From Thermoleophilaceae bacterium (GTDB lineage Bacteria > Actinomycetota > Thermoleophilia > Solirubrobacterales > Thermoleophilaceae): a stretch of 19,971 nt of DNA. Positions 1 through 5,831 of the stretch are shown here, in pieces. The notes under the pieces are model-generated. The model ran no database searches. It worked only from the letters and a program-made list of their open reading frames with translations, and had not been told where the DNA came from. The position numbers were made by a program, and so were the translations under genes. The first letter of the stretch is position 1, and every line of letters begins with the position of its first letter. Location: assembly GCA_013695855.1 (NCBI GenBank), contig JACCZR010000052.1:1-19971 (forward strand), in the 5' to 3' direction.

Positions 1-1500
1 GTGCCAGGCTCCGCCCGCGCGCCGGAACTCGATCCGCGCCGGCACGGCGGCGTAGGGGTCAGCGGGGCGAAGCGAGCCGAAGACCCGCACCCGCCGGCCC
101 CGCGGCCGGCGAGGCGAGACGAAGATCGGGTGACGGTACTCCTCCAGGGCGGGCTTGGCGTGACCGGCGTTGTTGCGCAGGCCCGACTGCCAGGTGACCC
201 AGGTCTGCCGCGCCCGCCGCGAGCCCCGCGGGACGGGTGCGTCGTCGTTGAGCAGGAACTGGGCGTAGGAGGCGATCCGCGGGTTGCGGAAGGCCACGAA
301 CTCACCCCAGCTCATCCACGCGGCCTGGCGCGCGAAGGGGACGGCACGGAAGGGCTCGGGCCGCGTCTGGAAGCCGAACTCGGTGACCCACAGCGGGAGC
401 CGGCGATAGCGGCCCCAGGGCCGGCGTGAGCGGTCGAGGGTGCGGCCCAGGCGGTTGATCGAGCCCAGCGTCGGGTCGGTGGGGCCGAACCCCAGCCAGG
501 TGGGCTCGCTGAGGATCGTGTAGGGGTGGTGAGCCCAGCCGGAGGCCGCGAAGAGCCCCGGATGGTCGGCGACGAACCGCCGGCGCTGCCCCGCCCCGGC
601 GGGGCATCCCCGCGCCAGAGCGCTGCGCCCGCCCAGCGGGCGGTGGCGGGCCGAGACGCAGTAGAGCTCGCGCACGAAGCGCAGGGTGTCCACCCGCGTG
701 GTCGGCAGGGATGGCCGGCTCGAGGCCGGGCGCCGGGCAGTCTCGCCGAGAAGGATCGTGTCCCCGCTGTGGCCAGACCTGGCGAGCCCGTGCCACGCTG
801 CGTCTACCAGCCCGCGGTAGAGGCGCGGCGAGACGGGCAGGCGCCCGCGCCACTGCGGCAGCAGCCAGCCCGGGACATCCGGCTCGTTCCACACCGACCA
901 GTGGTCGACCCGTGGCAGCCGCTTCACGGGAGGGCTGGGGGCCGAGGAGTCGGGCAGCAGCGTGATCGGGGCCGGCGGCTCGTCCGTCGGGCGGTCGTCG
1001 ATGGGCCAGCTGCCGGAGTAGCGCCGGCCCACCGCCTCCGTGAAGTCGCGAAAGGCGCCGGCGTCGGGCCGTCTGATCCCCACTCGCCCTCGGCGGCTCG
1101 CGTCGGCCCAGGCCGGCCCGGGCCCGCTGACCGTGAACAGCAGCCCGAGGTCGAGCTGGTCGGCGAAATAAACGATGCGGTCGTAGCGCCGCCAGGCTTG
1201 CTGAGAGTAGGAGCGAGGGTCCGAGGCGCCGTGCTCGCCGAAGTCCGGTCGCTGCTCACGCTTGGCGCGGGGCGCCACGAGGTGCCAGAAGACGGTCACC
1301 CGCAGGCGGTCGGTCCCCAGGTTCTTGATCGTCTCGAGCGTCTCCTTGAGCTCCGCATCCGACCCCGCGTGGACCACCTTCGGGTCGTCCTGCAGGATCA
1401 TCTCCTGGTCTCGCCCGGCGAGCGCGCTGGAGGGCCACGCGCACGCGGCGAGGGCGAGCAGCAGGACTGTCAGGGTCCGGGTCACCGGCTGCCTCAACAC
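1..1500 (-). CDS. Secreted clan GH-A-like glycoside hydrolase, 3' end outside window
   Basis: The frame is open for 500 codons from GTG at 1500 to the window edge, so the C-terminus is missing. Residues 1-28 form a signal peptide: Arg residues, then a Leu/Ala core. It ends either in a lipobox-like LAAC (Cys20) or at an ALA signal-peptidase I site near residue 28, so the protein is exported and may be a lipoprotein. The body has the two carboxylates of (beta/alpha)8 clan GH-A hydrolases: VWNEPD with Glu206 as candidate acid/base, and LWVTEFG with Glu374 as candidate nucleophile. AHHPY at 323-327 lies between them. From about residue 440 a beta-rich C-terminal domain seems to begin. An in-frame stop at 1546-1548 and no other ATG/GTG/TTG before 1500 limit the start to GTG 1500 or TTG 1497. 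Family (GH5/GH39-like) and substrate cannot be assigned from sequence alone. Confidence 0.8.
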   Translation of the reverse strand, partial: MLRQPVTRTLTVLLLALAACAWPSSALAGRDQEMILQDDPKVVHAGSDAELKETLETIKNLGTDRLRVTVFWHLVAPRAKREQRPDFGEHGASDPRSYSQQAWRRYDRIVYFADQLDLGLLFTVSGPGPAWADASRRGRVGIRRPDAGAFRDFTEAVGRRYSGSWPIDDRPTDEPPAPITLLPDSSAPSPPVKRLPRVDHWSVWNEPDVPGWLLPQWRGRLPVSPRLYRGLVDAAWHGLARSGHSGDTILLGETARRPASSRPSLPTTRVDTLRFVRELYCVSARHRPLGGRSALARGCPAGAGQRRRFVADHPGLFAASGWAHHPYTILSEPTWLGFGPTDPTLGSINRLGRTLDRSRRPWGRYRRLPLWVTEFGFQTRPEPFRAVPFARQAAWMSWGEFVAFRNPRIASYAQFLLNDDAPVPRGSRRARQTWVTWQSGLRNNAGHAKPALEEYRHPIFVSPRRPRGRRVRVFGSLRPADPYAAVPARIEFRRAGGAWH

Positions 1501-1502
1501 GC

Positions 1503-1613
1503 TCAGATGCCGTTGGTCTCGGCGTCGAGCTCCCGGGTGAGCCCGTCATCGCCCATGCGGTCGGTCACGACGCGCCCCGTGCAACACGTGGCGCCATAGA
1601 GCACGACCGTCAC
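1503..1613 (-). CDS. Possible 36-residue small protein upstream of the hydrolase
   Basis: This is a short ORF from GTG at 1613 to TGA at 1503-1505, two bases before the hydrolase GTG. It encodes a peptide beginning VTVVLYGATCCTG and ending in an acidic stretch, with nearly all codons ending in G or C. TATCGT (1621-1626, minus strand) lies 7 nt before the GTG, as expected for a leaderless start, and there is no Shine-Dalgarno. If translated, it would be coupled to the hydrolase gene. I recognise no family. The short length and the GC-rich background, which makes open frames common, keep confidence low. Confidence 0.3.
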   Translation of the reverse strand: MTVVLYGATCCTGRVVTDRMGDDGLTRELDAETNGI

Positions 1614-1620
1614 GGCGTGG

Positions 1621-1626
1621 ACGATA
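1621..1626 (-). promoter_or_regulatory. Candidate -10 box (TATCGT) for the 1613 leftward unit
   Basis: TATCGT on the minus strand fits TANNNT and is 7 nt from the GTG at 1613. It overlaps the candidate plus-strand -10 at 1625-1630 by two bases. No convincing -35 is visible. Confidence 0.3.
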
Positions 1627-1630
1627 CAGT
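1625..1630 (+). promoter_or_regulatory. Candidate -10 box (TACAGT) for the 1639 gene
   Basis: TACAGT ends 8 nt before the ATG at 1639, which has no purine-rich Shine-Dalgarno. Transcription would begin at or next to the A of ATG, giving a leaderless mRNA. No good -35 hexamer is seen. Confidence 0.35.
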
Positions 1631-1638
1631 CGGGCGCG

Positions 1639-1836
1639 ATGGCGCCGCTCACCCCGGATGAGCTCCGCACCCGCGAGCGCGTCGAGAGCCTCATTCGCCT
1701 CGCGGCCCCGGCACTGAACCTCGTGCTGGCCGTGGGTGAGCGGATCTCGCGCGTGGTCGAGCCCGACGACCACGAGTACTACCCGCCGCGCTCGGCCAGC
1801 CCGCCCGAGCAGCCGCCTCCGCCCGAGCAGGCGTGA
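1639..1836 (+). CDS. Small Pro/Glu-tailed protein of unknown function, 65 aa
   Basis: I do not recognise this family. Residues 1-20 are charged and probably helical (TPDELRTRERVESLIRL). Residues 21-40 form an amphipathic or weakly hydrophobic helix (AAPALNLVLAVGERISRVV). The last 25 residues are acidic and Pro-rich. The TGA overlaps the GTG of the next gene (GTGA), so the two are probably co-translated, which is the best argument that it is real. No Shine-Dalgarno precedes the ATG, but a TACAGT box 8 nt upstream suggests a leaderless transcript. It is one of only two convincing plus-strand genes in the window and is divergent to the glycoside hydrolase. Confidence 0.6.
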   Translation: MAPLTPDELRTRERVESLIRLAAPALNLVLAVGERISRVVEPDDHEYYPPRSASPPEQPPPPEQA

Positions 1837-2654
1837 ACCGCGAACAGCAGCTCGAATGGGAGGCCCGCTGGGGCCGCCCGGCGGCGGCTGCCGCGGTCGG
1901 GGGGATCCTGCTGCCGATCCTCGCGGGGATCTTCCAGACCGCCTCGCTCGACTCGCGCCCGCGTGCCGATCAGACAGTCGAGTTCCTGCGTCTCATCGAT
2001 CGTCAGCAGGGGGTGTTCCTCACCACCGCTGTGATTCAGGCGGTCGGCACCCTCGTCCTCGCCGGCGTGCTCGCGTATCTGTTTCGTGTCGTCAAGCATC
2101 GCCGCCCCGAGCTGCCCGCTGCCGCTCTGGCTCTTGGCCTGGTCGGGCCCCTCCTGCTTGCCGCAGCCGCAGTTCTCGACGTGTTCGATCGCTTCGACAA
2201 CGCCGACGAGTTCCTTCGCATGGGCGCCGAGAACGAGAAACGCGCCGATGACCTGTTCGTCGAGCGCAGCGGCTTGACCCTGGGGGTAGGCCTGGCGGGC
2301 ACCTTGGCGCTCTCGTTCGCCCTGATCGCGACGAGCCTCGCGGCGATGCGAGCCGGGGTCGTCAGTCGCTTTCTCGGGTTCATAGGGGTCATCCTCGGGG
2401 TCCTCTACATCGTCGGACAGGTCATCAGCGCGTTCGCGCCCCTCGTCATCCAGTTCTTCTGGCTGGGGGCCATGGCCGCGCTGTTTCTCGGACGCTGGCC
2501 GGGCGGCCGTGGCCCCACCTGGGCCAGCGGCGAGCCCGAGCCCTGGCCCTCGCAGATGGAGATGGCCCGCAGGCGCGAGGAGCAGGCCCAGCAAACGCGG
2601 GCGGAGCCGGAGGAGCCGGCGGCTCCCAAGCCGCGGCGCAAGAAACGCCGCTAG
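1833..2654 (+). CDS. Six-helix integral membrane protein with basic C-terminal tail
   Basis: The protein has 273 aa and starts with GTG overlapping the stop of the previous gene. Hydrophobic segments are near residues 17-37, 61-85, 94-116, 147-172, 179-197 and 200-221, so about six membrane helices. The loop between helices 3 and 4 is acidic and basic (DRFDNADEFLRMGAENEKR). After helix 6 comes a Trp/Pro/Glu-rich linker, a charged helix (residues 241-258) and a final Lys/Arg cluster (KPRRKKRR), which by the positive-inside rule puts the C-terminus in the cytoplasm. The layout recalls DUF4386-type actinobacterial membrane proteins, but I see no diagnostic motif and give no function. It is convergent with the gene ending at 2761. 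Confidence 0.75.
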   Translation: MNREQQLEWEARWGRPAAAAAVGGILLPILAGIFQTASLDSRPRADQTVEFLRLIDRQQGVFLTTAVIQAVGTLVLAGVLAYLFRVVKHRRPELPAAALALGLVGPLLLAAAAVLDVFDRFDNADEFLRMGAENEKRADDLFVERSGLTLGVGLAGTLALSFALIATSLAAMRAGVVSRFLGFIGVILGVLYIVGQVISAFAPLVIQFFWLGAMAALFLGRWPGGRGPTWASGEPEPWPSQMEMARRREEQAQQTRAEPEEPAAPKPRRKKRR

Positions 2655-2760
2655 CAGGAACGTCCACGCCCGCTTACGGGGAGGCAAAGCCGAGGATCAG
2701 AGCTCTCGAGCCCGCTGCCGGCCAGCCCGGCCTCGTCCGCCGCGAAGTCTCCTCGCCCAC

Positions 2761-3513
2761 TCACAGCTCGGGGAGCTTCAGCTCGACCTCGTGGACGATG
2801 CTCCCGTCGAAGTCCTTGACCTCGACGGTCAGCTCACTGGCGCCGGCTGGCATCCCGGGCTCGAAAGCTGCCTCAAGACGCCACTCCGTTCCGCTGCCGC
2901 CCGAGCTGCTGCCCGCCGATCGGTAGTCCGTGCCGGCGCCATCCGCGAGCGCGAGCCCCATGTCGAGCAGCCTCGCGCCAGGCTCCCGCGGCGGAGCGTC
3001 GCGCGCCATGCCGCGGGCGTGCGCGTCACGTACTTCCTCCGCCCACCCCTGAAGGGCCCGGCGGTGCTCCTCGTCCAACCGGTCGCTGCTGTCGTTGTTG
3101 AGGCCGGCTATGCGCAGGCGAACCGACCGTGTCCAGAGCTCGACCGACGCCAGCACAAGCGTGACGCCATTGAAGTCGACAAGCGGCGCCAGCGGCGTGA
3201 ACACGTGCCGTAGAAGATTGCTCGGAGGGCGGGCCACCGACTCGGGCGGAGCAATCCTGGGGGACGGTCGGCGCAGCGCCTCCTGGTGCGCAGCTCTCAG
3301 CCGCCGCTGCCCGTCAGCGGTCTGCTCAGCTTTGAGCAGACCGCACGCCTCCAACGCCCGTAGCGCTCCACTCCACTCTCCAACAACGTTCGAGGACCTG
3401 ATCCGATCCTCCCGCAGCGCGGGCTCGAATACCTTGGCCAGCCACTCCTCGCCCGTCAACCACTCCAGTATCGCCGGCAGTGAAGGGCGGCGCCTTTTGC
3501 CGCGCGACGCCAC
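2761..3513 (-). CDS. Unrecognised protein with helical N-terminus and beta-sandwich-like C-terminus
   Basis: The protein has 250 aa and a GTG start, with GGGAGAG (3521-3527) 7 nt upstream as Shine-Dalgarno. Residues 1-10 are basic. Residues 11-80 look helical and may form a small helical or winged-helix-like domain (LPAILEWLTGEEWLAKVFEP onward). Residues 80-105 are Pro-rich. Residues 109-250 look like beta-strands with an insert: DFNGVTLVLASVELW, then a charged helix (143-170), a Gly/Ser linker (200-208) and strands ending ELTVEVKDFDG. There is no signal peptide or membrane segment, so it is probably cytoplasmic. It lies 57 nt downstream of the 3571-3882 gene on the same strand and may be co-transcribed. 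Function is unknown. A two-domain layout is inference from residue pattern only. Confidence 0.7.
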   Translation of the reverse strand: MASRGKRRRPSLPAILEWLTGEEWLAKVFEPALREDRIRSSNVVGEWSGALRALEACGLLKAEQTADGQRRLRAAHQEALRRPSPRIAPPESVARPPSNLLRHVFTPLAPLVDFNGVTLVLASVELWTRSVRLRIAGLNNDSSDRLDEEHRRALQGWAEEVRDAHARGMARDAPPREPGARLLDMGLALADGAGTDYRSAGSSSGGSGTEWRLEAAFEPGMPAGASELTVEVKDFDGSIVHEVELKLPEL

Positions 3514-3570
3514 AGCCGAGCTCTCCCGTGCTGGCCCTTGATTGGGCTGCTCCCCTCTGCGTTGTCGGAG

Positions 3571-3882
3571 CTACACGCGTCGTCGATCGCGTCTGAGCGC
3601 GCCTCCCTGACCGATGGTGAGCATGCGCTCGGCACTGAAGTTGGAGAAGCCAGACGCCTCTCCCCCCAGCGCCTCCTCGACCGCTTCTGCCGCGCTCGCC
3701 GGATCGTCGGCTCGGCCGCAGGACGCGGCGAAGTAATTCCCGGAGGCGATCGCGTCCGGGTCGTCCGCCCTGCGTCCCGGCGTGTAGCTCTCGAGCTCGA
3801 AGCCCGCCCGCGCCAAGGCCGCACCTTCTCGTTCGCCGAGGTCAAAGCCCTCGAAGGTGACGCGGTAAAGCCCGTGGCCCAT
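3571..3882 (-). CDS. Small unrecognised soluble protein, 103 aa
   Basis: ATG at 3882, reading MGHGLYRVTFEGFDLGEREG. The N-terminal strand-turn-helix pattern, an Ala/Glu-rich helix near residues 60-73 and an Arg-rich C-terminus suggest a compact alpha/beta protein. There are no Cys clusters, membrane segments or recognisable catalytic motifs. The ATG has no Shine-Dalgarno, but TAGACT (3889-3894) lies 6 nt upstream, consistent with a leaderless mRNA. It sits between rpe and the 2761-3513 gene on the same strand. Coding likelihood rests on the G/C-ending codon pattern and the promoter-like box. No function is proposed. Confidence 0.6.
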   Translation of the reverse strand: MGHGLYRVTFEGFDLGEREGAALARAGFELESYTPGRRADDPDAIASGNYFAASCGRADDPASAAEAVEEALGGEASGFSNFSAERMLTIGQGGALRRDRRRV

Positions 3883-3888
3883 GCAATG

Positions 3889-3894
3889 AGTCTA
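3889..3894 (-). promoter_or_regulatory. Candidate -10 box (TAGACT) for the 3882 gene
   Basis: TAGACT on the minus strand ends 6 nt before the ATG at 3882. There is no Shine-Dalgarno, so a leaderless transcript starting at or near the ATG is the simplest reading. The -35 is unclear. Confidence 0.4.
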
Positions 3895-3953
3895 AGACCC
3901 TAAAGTGCCGCCCTCAGCCCGGAGCCCTCGGTCATCGACTTGGACTCGCTCGG

Positions 3954-4634
3954 TCAGGTCGCGCCGGCGGCCTCGGCCACTTTGCGGTAGGCCGCCGCTG
4001 GATCGTCGCCGCCGAACACCGACGAGCCGGCCACGAACAGGGTGGCTCCCGCCTGTGCGCAGGCGCCCGCCGTGTCGGCATCGATGCCGCCGTCCACCGT
4101 GATCGGCGTGCCATCGCCCAGCAGCTCGCGCAGGCGGGCCACCTTGCGCTCCGAGCCGGGTATGAAGGACTGCCCGCCCCAGCCCGGGTTCACGGTCATG
4201 CACAGCGCCAGGTCCACCACATCGGCCACCGGTGCCACGGCCTCGGCCGAGGTTGCCGGGTTGAGCGCCAGGCCCGCCTGACAACCGGCGTCGCGCACGG
4301 CCTGCAGCGCGTAGTGGATATGGGGCGTGGCCTCGGCGTGCACGCTGATGGCGTCGGCCCCGGCCTCGGCGAAGGCGGCCACCTGGCGCTCGGGGTGCTC
4401 GATCATGAGGTGGACGTCCAGCCAGCCGCCCGCATCGTGGACCTGGTCGCGCAGGGCGTCGACGATCAGGTCGCCGATGGAGATGGGCGGCACGAAGTGG
4501 CCGTCCATCACGTCCACGTGGATGACGCGCGCACCGGCTTCCATCACCTCCTCGACTTGGGCGCCCAGGCGGGCGAAGTCGGAGGCCAGGATGGAGGGGG
4601 CGATGCGCAGGTCGGTCGGGAGTTCGCGGGACAT
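3954..4634 (-). CDS. rpe: Ribulose-phosphate 3-epimerase
   Basis: A cytoplasmic (beta/alpha)8 enzyme that interconverts D-ribulose 5-phosphate and D-xylulose 5-phosphate in the pentose phosphate pathway. Its 226 aa match the usual family length. All signature blocks are present in order: APSILASDF (12-20), HVDVMDGHFVP (39-49), DVHLMI (73-78), NPGWGGQSFI (149-158), VDGGI (180-184) and VAGSSVFG near the C-terminus, the phosphate-binding region. The metal ligands expected for the family are His39, Asp41, His75 and Asp181, the two Asp residues also being the acid/base pair. The ATG at 4634 lacks a Shine-Dalgarno, but TAGTTT (4642-4647) lies 7 nt upstream, so the mRNA may be leaderless. A strong hairpin separates it from the RTX gene upstream, so it is probably its own unit, possibly including the two small genes downstream. 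Confidence 0.97.
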   Translation of the reverse strand: MSRELPTDLRIAPSILASDFARLGAQVEEVMEAGARVIHVDVMDGHFVPPISIGDLIVDALRDQVHDAGGWLDVHLMIEHPERQVAAFAEAGADAISVHAEATPHIHYALQAVRDAGCQAGLALNPATSAEAVAPVADVVDLALCMTVNPGWGGQSFIPGSERKVARLRELLGDGTPITVDGGIDADTAGACAQAGATLFVAGSSVFGGDDPAAAYRKVAEAAGAT

Positions 4635-4641
4635 GCCGGCG

Positions 4642-4647
4642 AAACTA
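4642..4647 (-). promoter_or_regulatory. Candidate -10 box (TAGTTT) for rpe
   Basis: TAGTTT on the minus strand is 7 nt before the rpe ATG, which has no Shine-Dalgarno. It lies between the 4692-4725 hairpin and rpe, where a promoter is expected. No clear -35. Confidence 0.35.
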
Positions 4648-4691
4648 CCGACTGTGGCGAGGAAAGGGCGCGCCGCTCTGAGCCCAGAACG

Positions 4692-4725
4692 ACGAAGGGC
4701 CCCCGATTCATCGGGGGCCCTTCGT
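4692..4725 (-). terminator. Perfect 15-bp hairpin, intrinsic terminator of the RTX gene
   Basis: Plus-strand left arm ACGAAGGGCCCCCGA (4692-4706), loop TTCA (4707-4710) and an exactly complementary right arm (4711-4725). It starts about 20 nt after the RTX stop codon (minus strand). Neither side has a long T-run, so it would be a tail-less (I-shaped) terminator. It insulates rpe from the upstream gene. Confidence 0.75.
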
Positions 4726-4745
4726 GTCCGGCTTCCGTCCTTGGA

Positions 4746-5744
4746 CTACTTCTCGACGCGGTCGGCCGAGGGGGACTGCTCCTTGGCCTCGCTCGACTCG
4801 CTCTCCGTGGAGGCGTCCCGACGCTCGATGCTCTCGCACGAGCCCGTGGGATCCGCCGCGGAGGTGTCGGTGATCACGTCGAACTGATCGGCGAACACAC
4901 GGTCGAAGCCGGCGCCGCAGGTGATGCGATCGGCCTCGCCGTCGCGGACTCGGAAGCGGTCGTTGCCGTTTCCACCGTCCAGCTCGTCGACGCCCGGCTG
5001 GGAGACGTCGCCCTTGGCGAGCGCCCAGAGAACGTCGTTGCCGTCACCACCGAAGGACTTGTCCGCGCCCAGGTTGGCGAAGATCACGTCGCCGCGAGCA
5101 CCACCGAACTGGGTGTCGTCGCCCGTGCCGCCGGACATGCCGTCCCGGCCGCCGCCACCGCGCACGGTGTCGTTGCCGTCACCGCCGTGCAGGCGATCGC
5201 CACGCGGTCCGCCCGGCTTGTTGCCCGGAGCGCTGGCCGATGCGGCGAAGTCGCCGTTGACGGTGTCGTTGCCGGGACCGCCGTACACGCCGTCGCGGCC
5301 GCGGCCGCCGGTGAGCACGTCGTTGCCGGCGTTGCCGGTGAGCAGGTCGCGCCCACGGCCACCGAACACGGTGTCGTTGCCGGCGTTGCCGTGCACGCGA
5401 TCGCCGCGCCGGCCGGGAGCCCCACCGCCGCCGCGAAGGGTGTCGTCACCCTCGCCGCCACGCACGCGGTCACGACCGCGGTCGCCGCTGACGTTGTCGT
5501 CGCCGGCGTTGCCAAATAGACGGTCTGAGCCCGAGCCGCCGCTGACGCGGTCGTCTCCGGCGCGGGCGTCCACGCGGTCGGGGCCGCCCTTGGCGGAGAT
5601 GTTGTCCGCCTCTGGGGTTCCGATGATCCTGTCGCGACCGTTGTCGCCGATGATGGTGGCGGCCATCGCCACTGTCGCCAGAACCGCGGAAAGACCGACG
5701 GCAAGTGCGAGAGTGACGAGGAGCCTGTTGGTACTGTGCTTCAC
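4746..5744 (-). CDS. Secreted RTX (hemolysin-type calcium-binding repeat) protein
   Basis: The protein has 332 aa and starts with GTG at 5744 behind an excellent Shine-Dalgarno (AAGGAGGA, 6 nt spacing). Residues 1-29 are a Sec signal peptide ending AMA. Residues 33-265 are an array of Gly/Asp nonapeptides of the GGxGxDxhx type (for example GGEGDDTLR, GNAGNDTVF, GGDGNDVLW), the calcium-binding parallel beta-roll. The array is broken by two Gly/Pro/Ala-rich inserts near 105-114 and 165-182. A C-terminal block has Cys276 and Cys303, which may form a disulphide after export, followed by a Ser/Glu-rich acidic tail (311-332). No protease, lipase or other catalytic domain is seen, so a structural or calcium-binding envelope role is more likely than a toxin. 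The 15-bp hairpin lies just downstream. Confidence 0.9.
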   Translation of the reverse strand: MKHSTNRLLVTLALAVGLSAVLATVAMAATIIGDNGRDRIIGTPEADNISAKGGPDRVDARAGDDRVSGGSGSDRLFGNAGDDNVSGDRGRDRVRGGEGDDTLRGGGGAPGRRGDRVHGNAGNDTVFGGRGRDLLTGNAGNDVLTGGRGRDGVYGGPGNDTVNGDFAASASAPGNKPGGPRGDRLHGGDGNDTVRGGGGRDGMSGGTGDDTQFGGARGDVIFANLGADKSFGGDGNDVLWALAKGDVSQPGVDELDGGNGNDRFRVRDGEADRITCGAGFDRVFADQFDVITDTSAADPTGSCESIERRDASTESESSEAKEQSPSADRVEK

Positions 5745-5750
5745 GGGGCA

Positions 5751-5758
5751 TCCTCCTT
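5751..5758 (-). promoter_or_regulatory. Shine-Dalgarno of the RTX gene
   Basis: AAGGAGGA on the minus strand, 6 nt before the GTG at 5744. It decides that start over an out-of-frame ATG at 5751. It contrasts with the SD-less starts of rpe, the 3882 gene and the PhoD-like gene. Confidence 0.8.
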
Positions 5759-5831
5759 GTCGGGTGGGTGCCCCATCAACAGCCCCGCCCGGGTGGAGTT
5801 GCGCCAGACCGGACTCCTTTTCAGGATCTTT

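Noticed and set aside
302..892. Minus-strand frame of 196 codons in the hydrolase region
   Set aside because: It is a different frame from the 500-codon open frame that holds the WNEP and TEFG motifs.
526..1599. Plus-strand frame (357 codons) opposite the hydrolase
   Set aside because: The minus-strand frame has a signal peptide and both GH catalytic motifs. The plus frame has none.
2655..2760. Possible bidirectional terminator between the convergent genes
   Set aside because: Only a 5-bp GC stem (GCCGG/CCGGC) is visible, with no T-run, which is not enough to call.
4314..5519. Plus-strand frame (401 codons) with repeated Val/Ala/Thr units
   Set aside because: Antisense of rpe and the RTX repeat array. 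Its repeats mirror the nonapeptide repeats.
5000..5640. Array of short DNA repeats, at first sight CRISPR-like
   Set aside because: The repeats have 27-bp periodicity with no unique spacers and translate to calcium-binding nonapeptides.
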